NCBI RefSeq assembly: GCF_907164915.1
Contig: NC_061866.1
Coordinates: 51,829,113 to 51,893,112 of the forward strand
DNA length: 64,000 bases
Source of the DNA: Impatiens glandulifera
Taxonomy: Eukaryota > Streptophyta > Magnoliopsida > Ericales > Balsaminaceae
Direction of reading: 5' to 3'
Shown: positions 23,267 through 34,722 of the stretch, piece after piece
Position numbering within the stretch: position 1 is the stretch's first letter
Layout: every line of letters begins with the position of its first letter
Notes under the pieces: model-generated
Database searches by the model: none
What the model saw: the letters and a program-made list of their open reading frames with translations, nothing else
Told to the model about the DNA's origin: nothing
Made by a program: the position numbers and the translations under genes

Positions 23267-24697
23267 CTAATTTAATTGAGTAAACAAACTCTTCCATTCA
23301 TCAGCAACTTTATCTAGAGCTTTCGCCGACGATCCATCAGAACGCAGCGTTTTCATAGTCGCCGCCTTAAGCTCCATCATTCGATCGCGACATTCCTTTC
23401 CTTCTTCCCCTTCAATCAAACTTTTCACAACCCGACCAATCTCTTCTTTCTCCACCACACCCACTTCATTAGCTTTCGGCCTCAACGCCACCTTCAAAAC
23501 ATTCGTCACAGTCACCGCGTTCATCTTCTGTTCAGCATACAACGGCCAAGCGATCAACGCAACGCCATTCGCAACGCTCTCAAGAATCGAATTCCAACCG
23601 CAGTGAGTTAAAAACCCACCCGTTGACCCATGTTCAAGGATCTCAGCTTGAGGAGCCCATGATGGAACAAGAAAACCGCGTTCTTTAACCCGATCTAAAT
23701 ACCCATCTGGAAGGAACGCTAATGGGTTATCGCTTTTCCCGCCGTTTAAGTACGCCGCGTCACTCGTATCGCTTGGGGATCTGATAACCCAAATGAACCT
23801 CTGTCCGCTGAGTTCCAAACCCAACGCTAACTCAATGAACTGATCGTAACTCAGCGTTCCGCCGCTTCCGAATGATACGAAGAGAACTGAAGAATCGGGT
23901 TGGGCGTTTAGGAAATCAAGACAACCTGTCTTATCTTCTTCCGCACTAGAACCAGATGAACCGATCTGAATCAGCGGGCCGACAGGGTAAACGGGTGGCT
24001 TATAGTTACCCGGTTCAGGTTCCTGGAGAGCTTTCAGAGCTCCGGATTCCAGTTCATCAAAGGAGTTAACCAGAATACCCTTTGCCATTCTGAACCGTTT
24101 CACCTGGTCGAGGAAATGCTTGTAAACATCGTCCTTCCGATCTTGAAACGGGTCAAGGAGAAGGCTACCGTGGATGGGTACACAACCCGGAATTCGAACA
24201 GGTTCGTCCATGTCTCTGAACTCGCAACTGACTTCACTGTCTAACTGAGGTAGATAGAGGAAGAGAGAAAGAACCATAGCAGTGGAAGGGAAAAAGAGAT
24301 AAGCCGGAAGATTGAGTTCTTCTGCGATATGAAAACCCTCTGTTCCGAACAGATCTGTGATAAACGCGACGACGGGTTTCCGGGCTTTTAGTTCGATTAG
24401 AGATTGTTTGAGGTGGGGAATGGATCGGGAATTGATTAGACAGATTCGAGATTCAACTCTTGTTTCGGGCGGGAGATCTGCCAAACTGACGGAAGGGAGA
24501 AGGATATAATCCATGTTTTGTGGGAGGGAATCGAGGAATAGTTTCTGGGATGTGGTTGGAGGACCGTCGCCGGGAACTAGGAAGGTGATTGAAAAACCGT
24601 GTAGCTGGACCAGGCGTTTGGCGATTTCGACTTGGGGAATGAGATGACCCATCCCTACCGAAGGCGCCATAGCTAAGTGGGGCGTTATAGCAGCCAT
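23267..24697 (-). CDS. UGT72B: UDP-glycosyltransferase, UGT72B type
   Basis: This is an intronless 476-residue frame, the usual length for a plant family-1 UGT. The catalytic pair is present: His18 in SVGMGHLIP and Asp115 in AFITDLFG. The PSPG box spans exactly 44 residues, 347-390, from WAPQAEIL through THCGWNS to YAEQ; the final Gln390 indicates UDP-glucose as donor. SFGSGGT (275-281) and SSGSSAEEDKTGCLDFLNAQ fit the UGT72B branch (Arabidopsis UGT72B1, Rauvolfia arbutin synthase), which glucosylates small phenolics such as hydroquinone, monolignols and chlorophenols in the cytosol. One oddity is Ala380 in GVALIAWP, where the box normally has Pro (GVP). The acceptor cannot be predicted from sequence alone. 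Confidence 0.95.
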   Translation of the reverse strand: MAAITPHLAMAPSVGMGHLIPQVEIAKRLVQLHGFSITFLVPGDGPPTTSQKLFLDSLPQNMDYILLPSVSLADLPPETRVESRICLINSRSIPHLKQSLIELKARKPVVAFITDLFGTEGFHIAEELNLPAYLFFPSTAMVLSLFLYLPQLDSEVSCEFRDMDEPVRIPGCVPIHGSLLLDPFQDRKDDVYKHFLDQVKRFRMAKGILVNSFDELESGALKALQEPEPGNYKPPVYPVGPLIQIGSSGSSAEEDKTGCLDFLNAQPDSSVLFVSFGSGGTLSYDQFIELALGLELSGQRFIWVIRSPSDTSDAAYLNGGKSDNPLAFLPDGYLDRVKERGFLVPSWAPQAEILEHGSTGGFLTHCGWNSILESVANGVALIAWPLYAEQKMNAVTVTNVLKVALRPKANEVGVVEKEEIGRVVKSLIEGEEGKECRDRMMELKAATMKTLRSDGSSAKALDKVADEWKSLFTQLN

Positions 24698-24753
24698 CGT
24701 CGTCGCAGCAGCGTTTTTGAGAGAGAAGAATGGAGATTGTGGTGAATTATTTA

Positions 24754-24769
24754 CAGGTCCTACGACCTG
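24754..24769. repeat. Perfect 6-bp inverted repeat at the UGT transcription start
   Basis: CAGGTC, a four-base spacer CTAC, and GACCTG lie directly downstream of the UGT TATA box and 57-72 bases before its ATG. Short and possibly fortuitous. Confidence 0.4.
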
Positions 24770-24770
24770 A

Positions 24771-24777
24771 TTATATA
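24771..24777 (-). promoter_or_regulatory. TATA box of the UGT72B gene
   Basis: On the minus strand this reads TATATAA (within TTCTATATAATC), 74 bases before the start codon at 24697. Confidence 0.6.
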
Positions 24778-25449
24778 GAACTGATTTATGTTTGGGTTTT
24801 TTTGGAATAACCCTACAATATTTTTTGAAATATTTTAATTTATATTAAAATACTATATATGAGTTAATATTAACTTTTATTAATATAGAAATAAAAATTT
24901 AAATTTGATATATTTATAAATTAATTAATATTTTTTATTTAAATATATTTAATTTTATTTTTTTAATAGAGTTATTTATTTATTTAAATTATTTAAAATT
25001 TAAATGTTGTATTAGATAATAGGATAGGTTATAGTTGTATTTATATTAAATTAATTTTTTAAATGTAGTAAAATAAATATTATATATATATATATATTAA
25101 AATTTATAATAAACACGATTTTATTAATTAATTATTTTTATTTAATATAATTTTTATATTTTTTTTTAAATGAAATAATTTCTTAATTTAGTTTATATGA
25201 AAATAAATTTTATAATATAATAAAATAGATATTAGATATATTAATTTTAATAATATGAAATAAAATATTTAAATAAAAGATAATTTTATATTTTAATTAT
25301 TAAGATGATTGATTAAATTTGTGATAGAATTGTTGGATTTTAAAATAAAAACAGGGTTTTATTTCGTAACCAAATATCAAATCGAGGCCAAAGAGTAAAG
25401 TGGATCCTCTCCTCCACTCCTTCTACTCTAATCATTATCCATCTTTTTA

Positions 25450-25450
<1 letters not shown>

Positions 25451-25502
<52 letters not shown>
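25451..25502. repeat. (ATT)n microsatellite
   Basis: About 17 uninterrupted ATT units. Confidence 0.95.
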
Positions 25503-25504
<2 letters not shown>

Positions 25505-26811
25505 GGAAATATAATTTGGGATTATTCAATTTTACTCATTATTGTCATTATCCCACACATAAATTGACGTTTATATACAAAAATAAATTATTATTTTAAT
25601 TTTTTTATGTACTAGTATGATAAAACTAACCGAAACGGGAGAGGAAATATCATTCATTTACCCTTCTATTTTCTAAATTCTCTATCATTTTTATTGAGAA
25701 CTGATAAGGGAAGTAATTTATTTTTTATTTTATCAATAATATATTGACTGTTATTATCTCTTAGATTTATTTTCTAAAGTTTCTCCCTTATCATTTTATT
25801 ATTTTGTGTTTTTAATATTGAAAGCTAGAATAATATCCCTTAATTTTCAAAAATAACTTTTTACACTTAAATAATCAGATATGAAAATAAATAGATAATT
25901 TTAAATAAATATAATAATTAGTATAGTTTTATTTATGATACAATAAGAAGTTGTAAATAAAATATGTATACAAAATACTTAATTACAAGAATAAACTTAA
26001 CAAATACAACAGTGTAGATCGATTACACTATGTTGAAAGCATGGTTTATTGTGATAATTGTGTTTCATGACAAAATTATCTATTAATTTAAATCAAGTAA
26101 AAATAATCATCTCATAGATCATATGATATAAATTTAATCCTTATTTAAAATGTTGTAAACTAAAATAAGGGCTATGTTTGTTTGTATGGATCATATTAAT
26201 TTTTTAAATTTAAAAACAAAATAAAAGTGTTTCTGGATATTATATTATTATTATTATTTTTTTTTTGTAAATAAGCTCAAAATCAATAAAAATAAAAGAT
26301 TTTAGAATTTTAAAGTATTTCAATCACATATTATTTTATTAGTAAAATATTTTGTCCGACCACTAGGATATTTGTAATAACAAGAGTATGTTCAATTCTC
26401 ACGTGTTAAATTGAATGGACCATATTAATTTATAGTCTTGATTTTATTATATGTTGGTTTCTCATTAATTATTATTATTAAAAAAAACTTCTAACTCATA
26501 AAATGTTAGGGAAGTAAGTCTATTTTAAACATTTTTAATTAGAATATTTAGAAATTTGGTATATTAGTAAAAAAAATCATTTACATTTATTTATTATAAA
26601 CTAAATATAATCTACTAAGATAATTTAAATGATAAATAATTAGTGCCACCAAATATAAACGGAGTTTTGGGTTAGCTAACATCTAACTTATACAAATAAA
26701 AGTTAACTATATTCAAAAATATTATATTCTGACTAAAACCATGAAAACTGGGACTTGGTAAACTAATTAAATCAAAATACATATATTATGACATATTTTA
26801 AAAGTAAACAC

Positions 26812-26837
26812 CTAACAGTTTTCCCTAAAACTGTTAG
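26812..26837. repeat. Perfect 11-bp inverted repeat with MYB-type cores
   Basis: CTAACAGTTTT, spacer CCCT, AAAACTGTTAG. Two further AACAGTT copies follow at about 26845-26860. AACAGTT/AACTGTT contains the MYB core CNGTT. Confidence 0.7.
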
Positions 26838-28481
26838 TTTGTACCAACAGTTAACAGTTTTAGTTGAAATTTGCTTCCTTTTTTTTTAATATTCTTTTAA
26901 GTGGAAATTTTTTGTGCTATAAAAATAACATATATCTATCAATAAGTATACAAATACAATACAAAGAATAACAAAATGATAAAAGATTATGAGATTGGTA
27001 AGAAATAAATAACCTAATTGCAAGGTTTAAAAAAAATATGATATCCTAAGAGGGAGCAATTTGTCCCGACAATTGGAAAACACTAGACTACTCTAGTTTA
27101 TTATTATTTTTTTAATTTGTTGCATTTGGTAAGAAAATGATAAGATATATAATATTATAGTGTTAAAAAATTATACATATTTATTAAAATAAATCCGAAA
27201 AGGGGTTGGGTGCACTAATCATCTAGTTTGCCTTATTTTAGGGTCGATTTTATAATACTTATTTCAACTTTAATAATAAGATTAATTGATTTATATGATT
27301 AATATAGTATAGTATTAGCTTTGAATAAATTATTTTCTTATTTACATGTTTTTAAAAAAGTTAGAAAATATTTACATTACGAGACTATACTGAACCTATG
27401 TTATTATTGAAAAAGATTAGAAACACATCCAAAGTGATGACAATTTCTTAAAGATAGTAGTTATAAGATGAACTATATTCGCATAATGAGTATTAGAGGA
27501 GTGTGAATTTCATTGAATAGTTAATTTTATTTGAAAAACTCTAAAAACGAGAAATAAACACACAAAAAAGATGGTTAAATAGAACCATATTCATAACAAC
27601 GTGTCTTTTTCACAATCACTAATTTTGCTACAACCTCTAGATGGTGCTTTACAAATTTAGGGACCACATTTCTCAATTATTCTAAAAGGCTAAAAACCAG
27701 TTTGTACACTCAACCTTGATCCATATCTTTAAATGCATTTGTTCATAAAAGACAAATCATATTAATTTTAAACTACAATCATATATTCTTTATTTTTTTT
27801 GTATTATTTAATTTGGAATTAAGAGTGAATGTAAAAAAAAAAATACATGAAATCTCGCATCAGAATAACTAAAAAAATTCCTCACATTTTTTTTCAAAGT
27901 AATTACTTGATGAAAAGTTATTCATATTCCATTTCTTCCTTCAATTTCGCAATTTTAAATAAATAAATTTAAACACAGCCAGGGAGAGGATCTATTAAAA
28001 GTATTAGGTGGTTTTCAACCCAATTTTAATTTTTACGATAACAATGTGACATCATTCTTAATTTTTCATTTTTTTATTTAATTTATTATTGTTTATATGA
28101 TTAAAAAAAACTCACAATATATGTACTTTTTTATCCATAAATTTCTCTTATAATTTTAAGTCCACCAAAAAATTAAATTAACCATAACTCTAATTTATGG
28201 ATTTGTCCATGAACGCAATTATAATAAAATTGCCATAAATTAGAGTGAATATCATTACTTTAATTTTTTTTTTTATAACTTTTTAAATTAAAAAATAATA
28301 CTACTATAATAAGTAAGCTGTTTTCTGTCAATATCATTTAACAATGCTTCAGTTGACTACAATTCGCAACCAAACGTGCCTAACCCATTCCACGATCACG
28401 GGTTACCCGACTCTTCACCTCTTGATTTTTTCCTTGTAATGTAATCTATAAAAGATAATGATAGGCTGTAGGAAGTGAATT

Positions 28482-28595
28482 TGGGCCATAGATCCCGATT
28501 ATTAGAATCAACTTTTATTTTGTCAGGCCCACCCATGTCAAGAATAATCAATACACCTTACACTGTTTGGGCCTATTTGACAGGCCCATATAAAA
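28482..28595. promoter_or_regulatory. Cluster of four site II motifs followed by a TATA box
   Basis: TGGGCC or its complement GGCCCA occurs at 28482-28487, 28526-28531, 28568-28573 and 28583-28588. TATAAAA at 28589-28595 follows the last one directly. No convincing coding sequence lies just downstream, and the nearest gene start (ADNT1) is 1 kb away. Confidence 0.4.
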
Positions 28596-29624
28596 TCCAT
28601 TTTAATGTCATTAAACTTGAAATATTTCATTTCAAAATAATATATAACATTTTTTCTACCCACCAACAAAAGTTGAATCTTCCTCAAAACAAAAAGAAAT
28701 TATCAATATATATTTAATAAAACATTAATGAAAACTAAAAAGAGAGCTATTGAAATTTAAATGTAATATATATATTTGTAAAAATAAATTTGTTTACAAG
28801 ACAAAACATTTCATATTAAATTTATACTAAAAACAATATTAATTAAAGTAAAGATTACATCGAGTTAGTAATAAAAAATAAATTATTTGTTGACATTTTA
28901 TTAGGAACCATTAAAAATTCTGACTTTTACCTCAAATTTTATAGACTTTATTTTAAAAAATAAAATAAAAAATGAGACAACGAATTAAGTATGTAGTCCG
29001 CAAACACACTTAACATTTTAATTAGTTGCTGAATTTAATGCGGGCTCAAACCCAAAACCTTAGGGTGAATATCCACCTCTTATTGCTTATTTAAAGATAT
29101 AAATATTTTATTTATTTATTTATAAATGTCACATAAATACTAAGTTAACCATAAATTAACCAGGATATAAGGTGGTGTAAATTCAATCTTATTTTTTATA
29201 ATTTTTATATGTTACGATAAAATTCCATTTTTCATCCTCTATGTCTATTTTTAACTGGACATCTTACCCAACAAAACAAGCAAACCACATAATTAAAACA
29301 CCTAATTTTTGTGGTCTAAAAAAAAACCCTAAAAAACAAAACATAAAAAAATGGTCCTACGTGTGAAGGGGGTTAGGTAAAGCGAGAACTGTAATTAACA
29401 GCATCAGATCATCGTCCGTCGTCAATTATAATAATAATAAAAAAAAAGATTGAAACTTTGTGCCGCACTCTCCAATCCATCTCTTCTTCGAAAGCCGCCG
29501 CCAACACTCCCTTCCGACCGGCCGTAAAAGGGAGTTGTTAATGCTGGTTTGTAGTCACTCTTCAGTGATCTTAATTTCAAGGATCGATCTTTTTCCTGCT
29601 TCTTTCTCTGTTTGATTTCTTTAC

Positions 29625-32600
29625 ATGGCATCGGAGGATGTGAAGACCGGGGAATCAGCTGTATCCCAATTCGTTAATCTTGCTGAAGAGGCTAAGCTTG
29701 CTAGAGAAGGAGTCAAAGCCCCTTCTTATGAGGTTCTTAGCATCTGCAAATCTCTCATAGCTGGAGGTGTTGCCGGCGGCGTGTATGTATTCTTTCATCT
29801 TTCATTTCTTCATTCCCCTTTCTCGATCTCCAAATTCATAATATCAATGCATGATTTTCCCTAGAAATGATCCAGATTTATAAATTTGTATTCTTTTGTC
29901 AAAGGGTCCTTCTCAGTTCTAAGTTGTAAGAGATGGAGAAAGCATTTAACTTGACGAATCCTTGATATGAATTGACATTCTCTATGTATATATCTGCTAA
30001 TACTTACTCCAGTTTCTTATAATAGGTTGATCTTGTGATTTGATAACAGTTGAACTTGGGTGACTGTATCATTTCTACATTTGATCTTTTCCAAACTGTG
30101 GGATGCAAGCCTTAACCAGCTTGCTAAGTTAAATTATTAAAGATAACAGGGCATTGATCATTGCATTATGGTCCTAGCTCATAACCTGTAGTTTTCTGCA
30201 TGAGAAAAGAACTCTTGCTTTTGTGTGTCTTATTGTGATACTTACCCACATCTTTACTTATTTTTCAGGTCACGAACTGCTGTGGCCCCCTTAGAACGTA
30301 TGAAGATATTGTTACAGGTAGCCGCCCCTTCTTTGCCAAGGAAAAAAAAAAGTTATTTATTGTTTGTCATGAGAAACCAGATGACTTTACCATTGTTGAC
30401 AACAAGTTTGTAATTCTCATTCTTGTTTTGTTATGTTTGATTAAGTTGTAGTTTAACTGTATCTCAAGGGCCATTAGGTACTGGGTTATAGGAACAGAAG
30501 ATTCAAGTAACTAGTTTTTTTATGTTCATTTTTACGGAGATTTTTTTTGGGTTAAATGTCAGTTATGCGGAGGATCTAAATTGTTTTCTGAATTTCTTGT
30601 ATAATTGTGGACTTAATTGACTCTCTTGTTGCTTTAAGCAGTCATCTGAATGTCATGCAGGTGCAAAATCCACATAACATCAAGTACAATGGTACAATTC
30701 AAGGCCTGAAATACATTTGGAGAGCTGAAGGTATAAGAGGATTGTTCAAGGGCAATGGCACCAATTGTGCTCGTATAGTACCAAACTCAGCAGTCAAGTT
30801 CTTCAGCTATGAACAAGCTTCCAAGTATGACACCTCCTAATATAATTTCATCGTCTTGATCTATATTTGTTTCTTTCTAGATGATCCAAATCTGGCTTTC
30901 GAATGTCAGTGGATAATTGATTTGTCCTAAAATATGACTGTACTTTTCATATGTTTGCTTATATTGACATCTTCCTGTCGTCTCCTGTGCATCTATATAT
31001 ATATAATAATGTATCTCTTTCTTCTTTCACCTGACTGACTATTCACATCATGCGTTTAATGATGAGCTTATGATGTTACAGGGGTATATTATTACTATAC
31101 AGGAGGCAAACTGGAAATGGTATGTATATGTGTTTCTTTTCTTTTAAGCAGTTATTTTCTTCTTCTTGAGTTTAATGATGGGCTGTTGTTTCCTTAAGAT
31201 TTTATTTCGAGATAGGTGGAGTCAACAATATTTGGTGGTAATTAAGATATTTGATTGTATATTCTCTAGTTAATGGATACCACCACACACCTTAATGATA
31301 GTAATTGAAAACCATAGTTTCTAGGGTTTTCTTTGGGGCTATATGTATGTTCATCTGTTTTTTAAGTTAATACAATTTAATATTTATTCTAAAAACCTAT
31401 GGCTTGTTGGATGTGGTTTATCTATCCCAAAACATGAAATAAAACTAAGAATATTTTTGTCATTTGACCAAAATAAATAACTTTTTTTTCATCAAACAAG
31501 ATTAAAGAACTTCCACAGACTCAAGAAGCTCTAGTCTTTGAATGTTTTTATAATAGCATTGTATGTATTTGAAAACCAACTGTCATCTTATTTCTGCAGA
31601 TGATGCTCAGTTAACTCCTCTCCTGCGTCTTGGAGCTGGAGCTTGCGCTGGAATAATTGCCATGTCTGCAACCTACCCGATGGATATGGTTCGTGGAAGA
31701 CTGACAGTACAGGTAATATGAATCTTTTGTAGGATTGTTACCCATCTGATAATTAATCCTCGTTTTTTCTAATTTTTATTTTGACTTTGCAGACAGAAAA
31801 CTCTCCTTTTCAGTATAGAGGAATCACCCATGCTCTGTCAACTGTTCTTCGGGAGGAGGGCCCACGGGCGTTGTATAAAGGCTGGCTTCCTTCAGTTATT
31901 GGTGTTGTAAGTTTTATTTTTTGGTTCATTGAATTCCTGCAGATTGATCTTAATAACTAAGCTTCACTTCATCTTTTGCAGGTTCCATATGTGGGGCTGA
32001 ACTTTGCTGTGTATGAATCTCTCAAGGACTGGTTGATAAAGAAAAAACCGTTTGGGCTTGTTGAAGACTCTGAGTTGAGTGTAACAACTAGGCTTGCGTG
32101 TGGAGCTGCTGCAGGAACTGTAGGTCAAACAATTGCTTATCCTCTTGATGTGATTCGTCGTAGAATGCAGATGGTTGGTTGGAGTCATGCATCTTCTATT
32201 GTTACGGGTGATGGAAGGAGCAAGGCTCCACTTGAATACACCGGCATGGTTGATGCTTTCAGGAAGACTGTCCGTTATGAAGGTTTCCGAGCCTTGTACA
32301 AGGGTTTGGTCCCCAATTCAGTCAAGGTCAGTCTCTTTTTTCTTTCGATTTTGCAACTCTGCCAACAAAACTAAGAGCTTGTTTGATGAAAATGTGGATT
32401 ATTTGGGTTAAATGATTAAAATATTATAAAAATTAAAGTTATTTTGGTATTTTAGACTATGATTTGATGAAGTAATTGATAATGGGAATCGGATTGTTTT
32501 AGTAATCTCATGTCAATTTCTCCATTATTCAAATTATCCATCAAAATACCAAACTATCAAACAAGGGCTGCTTTAAGAAACCCATATTATTTTCAAATAA

Positions 32601-32739
32601 CCCTACATCAAATAAGGTCCAAATTGTGATGAGATTGTTTACATTTTCTTTTCAGGTAGTTCCATCGATAGCGATTGCTTTTGTGACGTATGAGCAAATT
32701 AAGGTTCTCTTGGGAGTTGAGATTAGGATCTCAGATTAA
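29625..32739 (+). CDS. ADNT1: ADNT1-type mitochondrial adenine nucleotide carrier
   Basis: The model is join(29625-29782, 30269-30317, 30661-30824, 31082-31119, 31600-31712, 31793-31906, 31982-32326, 32656-32739), 354 aa, all junctions in phase. Three mitochondrial-carrier repeats carry the PX[DE]XX[KR] signature: PLERMK at 60-65, PMDMVR at 163-168 and PLDVIR at 266-271. RRRMQM at 271-276 separates it from the ADP/ATP carriers, which have RRRMMM. The N-terminus MASEDVKTGESAVSQFVNLA and the FKGNGTNCARIVPNSA stretch match ADNT1 (Arabidopsis At4g01100) as I recall it. ADNT1 exchanges AMP and ADP for ATP across the inner mitochondrial membrane. Introns 4 and 7 each host a small repeat element. 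A UGT72B gene upstream and GDSL and LRB genes downstream mirror Arabidopsis order. Confidence 0.95.
31401..31500. mobile_element. Small element with CTTGTTTGATG-type ends (copy 2), in ADNT1 intron 4
   Basis: GGCTTGTTGGATG at the left and CATCAAACAAG at the right are inverted copies differing by one base. The insert is about 100 bp, AT-rich, and lies wholly inside the intron between exons 4 and 5. Confidence 0.5.
32375..32619. mobile_element. Small element with CTTGTTTGATG-type ends (copy 3), in ADNT1 intron 7
   Basis: The left end is GAGCTTGTTTGATG. Two inverted ends are present: TATCAAACAAGGGC near 32553-32566 and CATCAAATAAGGTCC at 32606-32620. Two related elements may be nested or truncated side by side. 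Confidence 0.5.
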
Positions 32740-33240
32740 TTAATCGACAGATTTCAAAACCTTTGGAAGGTCTTTTGAGTTTTTTTTCCTTGGTAGCAGA
32801 CCTGATAGAAAGGAAACAAAGTGGTCGTTGACATCCTCGTCTCTTCTCGAAAGAGAAGAGTCGCAGAGGTGAGAGATGATGGCGGTTGGATATTCCTGCT
32901 TTAGGTTTAGGGTTTGGCGAATGCAAAACATTTTCTGTGCTATTTATTATATGAAGGCTTTATTTTACTTACCAATAAGCGCAACAAATTCTTTAAACAC
33001 ACTAGTGATTGTTTGTTTCTTTTGGATAAAAGAAAAGATTTGATTTGATTCAATTATCTCTTCTTCGGTTATTTCATCTACTGTTGTTTTAAGAAAACTA
33101 AGAAATTACATATTTAGAAGCATCTCTAGACTGCACTGTTATTCCATCCACATGTGAAATGTTTAAATGATGATATCTTTAGCAGCCCTAATTTATTTAC
33201 TTAGTAGTAAATATAACTAATGAGTTTTTAACATTTTAAA
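32740..33240. other. Convergent 3' ends of ADNT1 and the epimerase gene
   Basis: The two genes face each other and share this 500-base spacer, which should hold both 3' UTRs. No separate gene was recognised. Confidence 0.5.
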
Positions 33241-34722
33241 CTAAAGTCGTCGGTTGAGAGATCCCAGAGCCTCGCTGCAAAAACTCGACGGAACAACAAC
33301 TAGATCGAGCCTACCGGTCCATTCTTCCCCCGGTTTCAAAGTGATAGGTTTCTCGACAACAGCAGCATCCACACAAAGCATTTGTTTGTATTCTTCATCT
33401 CCAAAGTCTGTCATTGCTTTCGATTTCTTCTCCCATGGATTCCACACCCCTATACCGCAATTCATTGATTGATTAAGTGAAAAGAAAAGTTAAAGTCTAT
33501 ATATAGGAAATGTAGAATGTTTACCTATGTCGGGCAGTCCTTCCTTTTTTATTACATATGTTCGTTTCCTTTCATGATCAAGAACAGCTATAACATTTGG
33601 AGAACCGAGGTAAACTCGATCCATCTTGAAAACAAGAAGGAAACAAAGAAACACAAGGTTAATTTTCTAATCAATCTTTTGTTTTGACTAAAGAAAACAG
33701 GAAACAAATACCTCGGACTCAAAAGTGATTGCATCTCCTTGTTCTGTGAACCGCTCTCGGTGTGATAGATTATCGAGGTAGTCGAGAGTCTCCAATCCTT
33801 CTATCCTTACTTCACTGTAAAAACAGATTTATTATAAAACCAATTTGACAAAAGATTATACTATTCAATAACTTACCTTATGTCAGACACCGACAAATAA
33901 GTATGATAAGCACACGAGAAACTAAACGGTTTTGGATCAACATTTCTAACGCGCGATATCAATGTAAGTTTTCCATCCAAAGCAATAGCAACCCTTTGTC
34001 GAAACTCGAAACTAAACCAACAGCAAAACATCAATTTAGTCACAAATTTTATTTAAATTGGTTTAGGATTTGATCATGTAACATATACATACGCATGCGG
34101 CCAGAACTTGAGATCTTCTTCAGATGGTTTCAGAATCAAATCGATAAACGATTTTCCATGTGGAGAAAAAACATTAGAGCTAAGAGGAGGAGCATTATTT
34201 CCTTCATAGCTCCAAACCTTGTTCCTTATAAATCCATGTTGCTCAAGTGAACTGCAGTTTCCAAACTGCACCATGTTTGTTGTTATTAAAACCATCTAAT
34301 AAGCTCTATGTAATTGTATCGAAATGAGATGATCAACATAAAAAAACCTGTGGAAAACATATCGAAATTCCTCCTCTTATCGCTTTTGGAGGCTTAAAGA
34401 TGGCCTATATATGTATAAGAAAAGGGTGAATCAAGATAAAAAAAAACTGTTTAATAAACATTCAATAATTCATACCTTGCTGCTAGTGAAAAGGAGTTCT
34501 TCTCCTTGTTCATTCCTCCATGAGGTAACTTGACCTCCATTCAAGCAAACCTAAAGGAAAATGAAGTAAAAAATAATGTCTGAAATTGAGGTAAAATAAA
34601 AGAAAAGAGGAAGATGGGATATATACTCTGACTGAAGAAGCTCCATGTGGGTTACGAATGAGGATTTGATCAATACCATTCCAATCTTTTGTAATTTCGA
34701 TTCCTTCTTTACCTTGCCCCAT
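33241..34722 (-). CDS. Glucose-6-phosphate 1-epimerase-like (aldose 1-epimerase family)
   Basis: The model is complement join(33241-33449, 33525-33624, 33712-33814, 33877-34011, 34093-34265, 34348-34404, 34476-34550, 34627-34722), 315 aa, all eight exons in phase. This YeaD/YMR099C-type family interconverts alpha and beta anomers of hexose 6-phosphates. Recognised motifs are LNGGQVTSWRNEQGEELLF, AIRGGISICFPQFGN, HGFIRNKVW with His86, FSCAYHTYLSVSDI with His170, and VEKPITLKPGEEW. The two histidines match the active-site pair. The acidic residue expected in CVE is Asp274 here (CVDAAVVEKP), a change I also associate with some plant homologues. The plant role is poorly defined. It resembles Arabidopsis At3g61610, whose neighbour At3g61600 is an LRB gene, as is the case nearby here. 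Confidence 0.93.

Larger units (their letters stand above)
24778..29624. other. AT-rich intergenic DNA with repeats and a promoter-like patch
   Basis: No gene was recognised in 4.8 kb. It holds an ATT microsatellite (25451), an inverted repeat with MYB-like cores (26812), a TGGGCC cluster with a TATA box (28482-28595), and a 37-bp motif at 29099-29139 that recurs inverted at 57601-57637. The last 200 bases are the ADNT1 5' UTR and promoter. Confidence 0.45.

Noticed and set aside
28475..28717. Plus-strand 80-residue ORF overlapping the TGGGCC cluster
   Set aside because: It spans the promoter-like motifs themselves and ends in AT-rich sequence; a non-coding promoter reading is more likely.
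31500..31535. Resemblance to a miR396-like string (CTTCCACAGACTCAAGAAGC)
   Set aside because: The match to miR396 is poor after the first nine bases, and no foldback partner lies nearby in the intron.
32723..32931. Two overlapping minus-strand ORFs after ADNT1
   Set aside because: They lie in the ADNT1 3' UTR, overlap one another in different frames and match nothing known.
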